From Humulus lupulus (Eukaryota > Streptophyta > Magnoliopsida > Rosales > Cannabaceae): a stretch of 64,000 nt of DNA. The position numbers and the translations under genes are program-made. This document shows, one piece after another, positions 56,458 to 64,000 of the stretch. Positions within the stretch are counted from its first letter, which is position 1, and each line of letters begins with the position of its first letter. The stretch is from NCBI RefSeq assembly GCF_963169125.1, contig NC_084794.1:224437409-224501408 (forward strand), given 5' to 3'. Below the pieces are notes generated by a model that was not told where the DNA came from, made no database searches, and was given only the letters and a program-made list of their open reading frames with translations.

Positions 56458-57075
56458 TTGGAGCAAATGCCCAACTATGTGAAGTTTTTGAAAGACATTT
56501 TAACTAAAAAGAGGAGGCTTGGTGAGTTTGAAACAGTGGCGTTGACTGAAGGGTGTAGTGCCATATTAAAGAGTAAAATTCCTCCTAAATTGAAGGATCC
56601 GGGCAGCTTCACAATTCCTTGTTCTATTGGTGGTAGAGACGTTGGTAGAGCACTTTGTGACTTGGGGGCTAGTATCAATTTGATGCCCATGTCAATTTTC
56701 AAGAAGTTGGGGATTGGAGAAGCAAGACCAACCACAATAACTTTGCAATTAGCGGATCGTTCTATGGCGCACCCGGAAGGAAAAATTGAAGATGTACTTG
56801 TGCAAGTTGACAAATTCATCTTTCCGGCTGATTTCATCATCCTTGATTATGAAGCGGATATAGATGTCCCTATTATCTTGGGTAGGCCATTTCTAGCTAC
56901 CGGGAGGACCTTGATTGATGTACAAAAAGGGGAGCTTACTATGAGGGTGAATGACCAACAAGTGACTTTCAACGTGTTCAATGCTATGAAGTTTCCGGAT
57001 GAGGTTGAGGAATGTAATAGGCTAAGTGTAATTGAGTCTATTGTTGCTAAAAAAATTCCACAAGGAAGTTTGTAA
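56458..57075 (+). pseudogene. Element F protease region
   Basis: Follows gag in frame after a TAA. EQMPNYVKFLKDILTKKRRL is the Athila linker; the aspartic protease follows with ALCDLGASINLMPMSIFKKLG (the usual D-S/T-G replaced by D-L-G) and IILGRPFLATGRTLIDV. The D-L-G form is common in Athila annotations. It stops at 57073, where the frame changes before RT (57075-57197). Confidence 0.8.
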
Positions 57076-57196
57076 AGATGGAATGGGGGTGAGGTCACTT
57101 GAAGAGCTTGAAAGCTTAAGTGAAGAGGAAGAAAGCTAAGTTACATGGGTGGAGTCAAAGTAGCCTTTTGCCAAATTTAGGAGGCCTTTTGAGTCA

Positions 57197-60157
57197 TTGA
57201 ACTTTTCGGAAGGGAATTTCAAGCCTCCTAAGCCTTCTATTCAAGAGCCACCAAAATTAGAGTTGAAGCCTTTGCCTAGTCACTTGAAGTATGCCTATTT
57301 GAGAGATGATGAGACCTTGCCTGTGATTATTTCAGCCATGTTAGGAGCTGGAAAAGAGAGTTTGTTGCTGGCTGTTTTGAAGAAATACACAAGGGCTATT
57401 GGTTGGACTATGGCGGATATCAAGGGGATAAGTCCTTCATTTTGTATGCATAAAATTCTGTTGGAAGATTGCTGTAATAATTCTGTTGAGCAGCAGCGAA
57501 GGCTTAATCCTATCATGAAGGAAGTGGTTAGAAAAGAGATAATTAAGTGGCTGGATTATGGCATTGTTTACCCAATTTCAGACAGTTCTTGGGTCAGCCC
57601 GATTCAGTGTGTTCCTAAAAAAGGTGGAGTCACGGTGGTGGCTAATGAAAACAATGAGTTGATTCCCACAAGACAAGTGACGGGCTGGCGTGTTTGTATG
57701 GACTATCGGAAGTTGAATAAGGCTACTCGCAAAGACCACTTCCCGCTGCCATTTATTGACCAAATGCTTGATCGATTGGCGGGAAAGGAGTTCTATTGTT
57801 TCCTTGATGGGTATTCAGGCTATAATCAAATTTCCATCGCGCCGAAAGACCAAGAGAAGACTACCTTTACTTGTCCTTATGGCACCTTTGCCTTTAGGAG
57901 GATGCCTTTTGGGCTGTGCAACGCCCCCGCCACTTTCCAACGTTGTATGATGGCAATATTCTCAGATATGGTGGAGAAGTCTCTTGAAGTCTTCATGGAT
58001 GATTTTTCAGTATTTGGGGAGTCTTTTGACACTTGTTCGGCTAACTTGGAGCAAGTTTTGGCTAGATGTGAAGAAACAAACTTGGTACTCAATTGGGAAA
58101 AATGCCATTACATGGTTCAAGAAGGCATTGTGTTGGGCCATAGAATTTCTAACAAGGGCATAGAAGTGGATAGAGCAAAGCTGGAAGTTATAGAAAAATT
58201 GCCACCACCTACTATAGTCAAGGGGATTAGAAGCTTTTTGGGGCATGGGGGCTTCTATAGGAGGTTTATAAAAGATTTTTCAAAGATTTCTAAGCTCCTT
58301 TGTTCTTTACTTGAGCAAAATCGAGCATTTGAGTTCACCAAGGAGTGTCAAGAAACATTTGTGACTTTAAAAAAGGCTCTTATCACCGCACCCATCATTG
58401 TAGCTCCGGATTGGTCTCTCCCCTTTGAATTGATGTGCGATGCTAGTGACTTTGCTTTGGGGGCTGTACTTGGGCAGCGAAAAGATAAGGTTTTTCATTC
58501 CATTTATTATGCAAGCAAGACATTAGCCGATGCCCAATTGAACTATACTACCACCGAGAAAGAGCTTTTGGCGGTGGTGTTTGCTTTTGACAAGTTTAGA
58601 GCTTATCTTGTGGGGACTAAAGTGGTAGTTTATACAGACCATTCAGCAATCAAGTATCTAATTGCCAAAAAGGATGCTAAGCCACGACTTATTCGATGGG
58701 TGTTGCTTCTTCAAGAATTTGACTTGGAAATTCGAGATAGAAAAGGAATGGAGAACCAAGTGGCTGACCACTTATCTAGACTTGAAGCTGGAAGTGAAAA
58801 ACAAAATGAAGGGCCTATTAAAGAGACATTCCCCAATGAGCAATTGTTGGTTGTGAACCAAACCACTACTCCATGGTACGCTGATTTTGTCAACTATTTG
58901 GTGAGTGGTTTGCAGCCAACTGATTTGAATAGGCAGCAACTCAAGAAGTTCTTTCATGAAGTGAGATTCTATTATTGGGATGAGCCCTATTTGTACAAAC
59001 AATGTTCAGATAGAATCATGAGGCGTTGTGTGCCTGAGGAGGAAGTTTCTAGCATCCTAGAGCATTGTCATTCAGCTCCTTATGGTGGACATTTTGGGGG
59101 GCAGCGGACAGCCGCTAAGGTTTTTCAATCGGGGTACTATTGGCCTTCTATCTTCAAGGACGCTCATGAATTTGCTAAGAGATGTGATCATTGCCAGCGT
59201 GTTTGAAATATTTCAGCAAGGAATGAAATGCCCTTGAATAGCATCCTTGAAGTGGAATTGTTTGATGTTTGGGGAATCGACTTCATGGGGCCATTTCCAC
59301 AGTCATTTGGCAATTTGTATATCTTGGTGGCGGTAGATTACGTCTATAAGTGGGTTGAGGCAGTGGCAAGTCCTACCAATGATTCCAAGGTGGTCATAAA
59401 GTTCCTACATAAGCATGTGTTCACCCGCTTTGGCACTCCAAGAGCTCTAATAAGTGATGAGGGCACCCACTTTGTGAATAAGATTTTGGCAGCCTTGTTG
59501 GCTAAATACAGTGTGAAACATAAGATCGCCACTGCCTACCATCCTTAAACAAATGGTCAAGCCGAGCTTTTCAATAGAGAGATCAAGGGTGTGCTAGAGA
59601 AAGTTGTTAATCCATCTCGCAAAGATTGGTCTCAAAGATTAGATGACTCTCTTTGGGCTTACCGAACTGCATTTAAAACACCATTGGGAATGTCCCCTTA
59701 CCGCTTGGTTTATGGGAAGGCTTGTCACTTGCCCGTGGAGTTAGAGCATCGAGCTTATTGGGCCATTAAGAAGCTTAACATGGATCTTCAAGCTGCTGGG
59801 GAAGCTCGCATGTTGCAATTGAATGAGCTTGAAGAGATGAGGTTGTTCTCTTATGAAAATGCCAAGTTGTATAAAGAAAAGACTAAGAGATGGCATGATA
59901 AGAGGATTCAACCTCGAGTTTTTGAAGAAGGACAGCGAGTTTTGCTCTTTAACTCGCGGCTGAAGTTATTTCCTGGTAAATTGAAATCTAGGTGGTCGGG
60001 GCCATTCACAATCATCAAGGTGTATCCTCATGGGGCTGTTGAAGTAAGGGAAGATCAGTCTGGTAGAGAGTTTAAAGTGAATGGCCAGCGACTTAAGCAT
60101 TATTTGGGAGGTGAGGTCGACCGAGAGAAGACCTCCATCACCTTGGAGGATCCATAA
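57197..60157 (+). pseudogene. pol: Element F RT, RNase H and integrase
   Basis: Open from 57197 to 59204 (669 codons) and again to 60157 with two further stops. [58 protein letters not shown], catalytic FMDDF near 57997. RNase [52 protein letters not shown]. Integrase: [20 protein letters not shown] and CDHCQRV zinc region, [31 protein letters not shown] with all three catalytic acids, then the C-terminal SRWSGPFTI. Lesions: TGA at 59204 and TAA at 59546 (AYHP*TNGQ, expected Gln). Confidence 0.9.
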
Positions 60158-60843
60158 GGCTGAGGTTATTTTGGGTTGTCAAGTGATTCAGGCACTAATT
60201 TAAGGACGACCCAGAAAGAAGAAAGTGTGAAATATTAGTTTATATGTATAAGAAAAGAAAAAAAAAAGAAAGAGAAAAATATATATATATATACATACAT
60301 ATGAGTGTTTTTAATTGTTTTTATTCCTAGTTTTATTTTTTGTAATTTTAATTTCATTTTAGTGTGATGTTTTGGAGTAGTTTTATGTGTATTTTGGTGT
60401 TTCAGGAGTTAAGAAAGCAAGAAACAGGGTGTTTGGAAGTGAGTTTGAAGTCTGAAGGTTTTGCGAAATTTTTGCTGCAGCAAAATGGCAGCAAGTATTT
60501 CTAAAAAAAATGAGGAGTTTCGTCAATGTTGGGTTGCTGAAGCACATCTTGGGCACTGTAGCAATCTGGGCAGAGAAACAAACCTAGGTCATGGTGCCAT
60601 TCAGATATATATATATATTACTATAAAAAAAAAAATTATCCATATATACATATATGTGCTATATTTAATATCCTTTCTACATGTTTTACTTTATATATAT
60701 ATATATTTATATAACTACAGGCATATACACCTCAATAGAAAAATACAAAAAAAAAAAAAAAGAGAGGAGCGTTTTATCTATCAGTATAATATATATATAT
60801 TATCAATTTACTGTATATGATTTTTATCTATTTTATTTTTACT

Positions 60844-60874
<31 letters not shown>

Positions 60875-61657
60875 CTGTATATTACCTAATACCCCATACC
60901 CTTCTCTCTTCTACACTCGCGACCCCACACCGACCCCACCGGCCCCACCTCCTCCAACCCAGTCCCGACCCCACTAGCTCACTACCCCCATTGACCTCCC
61001 AGTCGACCCCACCAGTCGGCCCCGCCACTCAGCCGCACCACGAACCGAGCAAGCCGCGCCTCAGTCCAGGCGAGTCTCTGCCCTCGTCTCACCGCGCCAC
61101 CCCGTCGAACCCTGAGCCACCCAGCACCAGAAAACCCACTACCACAGGCCCCTGCCCTTCGCGCGACACAACCCAGTGAGCCACGACCCCTTCGTGCGTC
61201 TCCCCAAGCACATCCGAAAGTCCCTGCCTCAATTGTGGTCAGACGAGACCCAAGCCTACAGCGTCACTGCTCCGTGTGTCACAGCCGAGAGCCATTTCTC
61301 TCCATTTTGCACCGGGTATTCATTACCACGACTCGACTCCTACTGGGTAAATCTCCTCCTTACTAGCTGGGTTCTGTTGTGCTGTTCTGGAAATTTTGGG
61401 CTCCTCTATGAGTTTGGCACAGATGTGATTATTCCTTCTGATGAAGTCGAGTTAGTAGTGTTGCATTGAGTATTGAGCAGCTTTGATTTCTCAGCCGTTT
61501 GTGCATTGTGTTAATCTTCTGATTAATCTGTTGTGACCTGTTCTAGGCCCTGGGGTACTTTGATTGATATCAGGCATCATTTGAGCTATTTGTGGTTGTT
61601 GGTTTGTCTTGTGAGGCACCGATTGTCTTTGTCGATTTGGATTTTTGATTTTACAGC
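60158..61657 (+). other. Non-coding spacer between pol and env-like ORF of F
   Basis: No supported gene. 60240-60300, 60600-60720 and 60780-60875 hold (TA)n, poly-A and mixed simple repeats. 60900-61170 is C-rich, giving Pro-rich frames by composition. 61300-61657 is T/G-rich and ends TTTGATTTTACAG directly before the env-like ATG, an intron-like 3' end. Confidence 0.6.
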
Positions 61658-63031
61658 ATGACCACTAAAACGAGAGCCCAGAGAAAGAAACAAAAATCTA
61701 CACCACTTTCCCCTGCCCCACCATCAGCCTCACCAAATTTCACCAACCTTGAGGCCTCCACTACCACACCTGACCCCAGACCACCTGCTCCTCAGCCATC
61801 ACAAGCTACAACAGAACAAACCACTCCAGCACATCCCAAGAAACAGCAGCCCAAACAAACCCACAAATCCAAGCAAAAAGAGACCACCCACCCTATACCA
61901 TCCCCTCCCGAAACAACGCCACGGAAACGCAAGACCCAATCCAGGGCCAACGAGCACACCACGGCGGGTCCATCTACTGAACCCCGCAATGCAGAGACAT
62001 TTCATTACGCCGAGGCTGCCAAGCACTTTGAGAAGCTTAAAAATAAAAAGTTTTGGCCTGAACGGGGGTTTTTGCCTGCTGCCTTTGAGTTGCCAGCCTA
62101 CATCACAGCAGTTATCGAGAAGCACCGGTGGGCCAGGTTCTGTTTGAAGCCCAAGCGGGCGTGTGTGCCCCTTGTGCGTGAGTTCTATGCCAACTTGGTG
62201 AACGACGCCAGCCCTGAAGTATTAGTCCGTGGTACCTCTGTGTCCTTCTCAGCAGAGGTTATTAATGAATTTTATGGGTTGCCTATTTATATCGATGCTG
62301 ACTTCCAGGAATTAGTTGTTGCCCCCACGGCAGAGCACTTTGAGGAGGCACTCCGTACAGTGGCAATTCCTACTGCCTCGTGGACTGTGTCCGCCACTGG
62401 TCGTCGTACCTTATCCTATGCTGTCGTGACTCCTGAAGCCAGTACATGGCTGGCCTTTATCAAATGGGCACTGCAACCAATCACCCATGATACGACAGTA
62501 AATCAAGACCGCGTACTGCTACTTTATTGTATTATGGCCGACAAAACTATCGATGTTGGGCAGATAATTACGCAAGAAATCTTCAGCTGTGCCAAAAAAA
62601 ATTCTGGGCGTTTGTTCTTTCCTGCGCTGATTACGCAGCTATATTTGAAGGCTGGCGTCACTATCAGCCCTTCGGAGGAATTGTTGCAAGGGCGTGTCGA
62701 CAATGACTTGGTCTCCATTCACCGCGTGCAAGGCCATGGTGCTAAATCAGATCGTGGCAAAGCACCTGTGACTGATGAAGTGTTGCCTACCTCCACTAAC
62801 GCCATGATGTTGTCTATGATCCTGAGTCATGTGGCATACAATGAGCAGCAGCAGATTGAGTATTTTAAGTATGCAAAGAAGAGGGATGCTGCCTTGATTA
62901 AGTCTCTTCAGCGGAACTTCGCCAGGCCCACAGCGCCTTTCCCTGAGTTTCCTGATGCCATCTTGAAGGAATGGACCATCCCGCTGCCGCCAGACGACCC
63001 TACTCCTTCGGAGGACACTTCCGAGGAATAG
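61658..63031 (+). CDS. Athila env-like ORF, 457 aa, intact
   Basis: ATG to TAG without break. Residues 1-115 are Pro/Thr/Lys/Gln-rich and basic (PRKRKTQSR), likely disordered. Residues 120-345 are a folded domain: FEKLKNKKFWPERGFLPA, WARFCLKPKRACVPLVREFYANLV, VRGTSVSFSAEVINEFYGLP, IMADKTIDVGQIITQEI and LFFPALITQLYLKAGV. Plant databases name this putative plant transposon protein. The last 110 residues include a helix-prone YNEQQQIEYFKYAKKRDAALIKSL and an acidic Pro-rich tail. I see no signal peptide or clear membrane span, so a true envelope role is doubtful. It stayed open while pol collected stops. Confidence 0.85.
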   Translation: MTTKTRAQRKKQKSTPLSPAPPSASPNFTNLEASTTTPDPRPPAPQPSQATTEQTTPAHPKKQQPKQTHKSKQKETTHPIPSPPETTPRKRKTQSRANEHTTAGPSTEPRNAETFHYAEAAKHFEKLKNKKFWPERGFLPAAFELPAYITAVIEKHRWARFCLKPKRACVPLVREFYANLVNDASPEVLVRGTSVSFSAEVINEFYGLPIYIDADFQELVVAPTAEHFEEALRTVAIPTASWTVSATGRRTLSYAVVTPEASTWLAFIKWALQPITHDTTVNQDRVLLLYCIMADKTIDVGQIITQEIFSCAKKNSGRLFFPALITQLYLKAGVTISPSEELLQGRVDNDLVSIHRVQGHGAKSDRGKAPVTDEVLPTSTNAMMLSMILSHVAYNEQQQIEYFKYAKKRDAALIKSLQRNFARPTAPFPEFPDAILKEWTIPLPPDDPTPSEDTSEE

Positions 63032-64000
63032 GCGGAGGGAGTTTCTTGTCTTAACTTGTTTAATTTTTATTTTATTCAGTACTTTTATATTGTTGCTATT
63101 TTGTACTTTTGACTTCATTGTTGTCATGTTTGTTGATATTTTGATTTAGACTCGATGTATATTTTGTCTTATGTTTGTGTTGTTCTGAGGATATATTTTG
63201 TCTTGTTAATATTAATTAGGGGGCTCGATGACGAATTGCATAATATGACCATATATTCCCCTTAGGTTGAAGCTGAATGTCTATCTTACTTTCGTTTTAA
63301 ATTATATCCTTTTGGTGTGAGTGTTGCTTGCCACTGCTTGATGACTCTGTTTCTCTCTTTAGCATGTGCATAGATTGACTAAGCAGTTTTGAGAACCTAG
63401 TGAAAGTTAGGTCCTTGTGAAAGCTTAAGTTTCTAGAATTACTTAGTGATTTTCCTTGAGGCGAAATCCTAGACAATACCACACCGATGACATGATTTAG
63501 GCCATCTTTGGACCGTTTGAGCCTTTGCAGCCTACCTTGTATGCATTTTTATCCCTAGTCACCCTATTGAGCTTAAGTGTCATTTTTCTTTCTTAGCCAC
63601 TCATTAGCCTAGATTTACATATATATATTCACATCTTTTCACCACACCCTTTTAGCACCTTGATCTTTATAGGATTTATTTGTTGTGCATTTTGGGGGTT
63701 GTGATGAGTTGAGTGTGAGCAGGAAACTTGGGTGAGCGTTTTCCTTTTCTTATTTTGCTTGTTTTCACCATTGGGGACAATGTTGATTTTAAGTTTGGGG
63801 GGGAGAGTGTGTTCTCAATCTTCTTGTAATCTTGCCATTTAGTTGTTTATTTTTATAAAAAAAAATAAAAAATAAAAAATATATATATATAGAAAAAAAG
63901 AAGAGAGAAATTAAGAAGTACACTCCCTTGCATCAAAGCTTCTAAAAAAAAAAAATATCAGAAATCAAAGGAAAAGAAAAGAAAAAAAGAGAAGTATGTA
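63032..64000 (+). other. Downstream untranslated region of F with purine tract
   Basis: No gene. TTTGGGGGGGAGAG at 63794-63807 is the Athila-type purine tract. The next 190 bp (poly-A and TA-rich) do not match the 5' LTR start at 53335, so the 3' LTR probably starts beyond 64000 or this tract is a second, internal one. Confidence 0.55.

Larger units (their letters stand above)
53335..64000 (+). mobile_element. Element F: Athila Ty3/gypsy element, right end beyond the window
   Basis: 5' LTR, tRNA-Asp-type PBS, gag, PR, RT-RNase H-integrase, long spacer, env-like ORF and a purine-rich tract near 63794. Gag and RT wording (FMDDFSVFG instead of YVDD) and the downstream ORF are Athila traits. Pol has only about four lesions, so it is among the youngest elements here together with A. 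Confidence 0.9.

Noticed and set aside
60461..60977. ORFs in the spacer of element F
   Set aside because: Built from (TA)n and poly-A repeats giving Tyr/Ile/Lys runs; overlapping frames of low complexity.
61176..61469. 97-codon ORF upstream of the env-like ORF
   Set aside because: Weak start, no recognisable domain, and the sequence looks like an intron or leader ending at the acceptor before 61658.
61658..63031. A functional viral envelope gene
   Set aside because: No signal peptide or membrane segments visible; the domain is the plant transposon-associated type. Kept only as env-like by position.

Overview
This window looks like repeat-rich nuclear DNA of a flowering plant, probably a eudicot. 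It is almost entirely transposable elements of plant-specific lineages: Tekay-type chromoviruses, Tat-lineage elements with a second RNase H, an Athila element with an env-like ORF, a Ty1/copia remnant, a hAT-type MITE and a CACTA end. I see no intact ordinary host gene, tRNA, rRNA or CRISPR array. The species cannot be fixed from the sequence alone.

Layout, left to right. (A) About 300-7263: a Tekay-like Ty3/gypsy element. Its gag-pol is one frame (697-5346) broken only by five TAG codons, followed by a PPT and a 1.88 kb 3' LTR; the 5' LTR is not in the window. The LTR abuts a Ty1/copia RT-RNase H remnant (7264-7925). (B) 9060-44074: an older Tekay-like element opened by later insertions. 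It has a 5' LTR (9060-11462), PBS, gag and PR/RT up to 14354, then RNase H, integrase and chromodomain (30437-32514), then a 3' LTR split into 32551-33190 and 42662-44074. (C) 14355-30436: a Tekay-type LTR without coding sequence, probably a solo LTR, inside B pol with a perfect TTAGG duplication. (D) 17580-29857: a minus-strand Tat element inside C with a TATAC duplication. Between its integrase and 3' LTR it carries a plus-strand gene with its own TATA box, leader intron and further in-frame introns. (E) 33191-42661: a second minus-strand Tat element inside the B 3' LTR. It keeps the antisense promoter but has lost the antisense ORF, and its gag holds a 1.1 kb insert.

Right part. 44075-53334 holds the right flank of B, a hAT MITE with an 8-bp duplication (45819-46380), a minus-strand Tekay-like LTR (from 46989), a Tat LTR fragment (50777-51132) and a CACTA end (from 51133). 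(F) About 53335 to the window edge: an Athila element with 5' LTR, tRNA-Asp-type PBS, gag, PR, RT-RNase H-integrase and an intact 457-aa env-like ORF. Its 3' LTR lies beyond the window.

The nesting gives a relative order: B first, then C and E into B, then D into C. Most points of interest are regulatory or structural: the antisense gene of D and its ghost in E, clustered perfect palindromes in unrelated LTRs, tandem arrays inside LTRs, and a nonsense-codon spectrum dominated by TAG, as expected from decay of methylated CAG sites.
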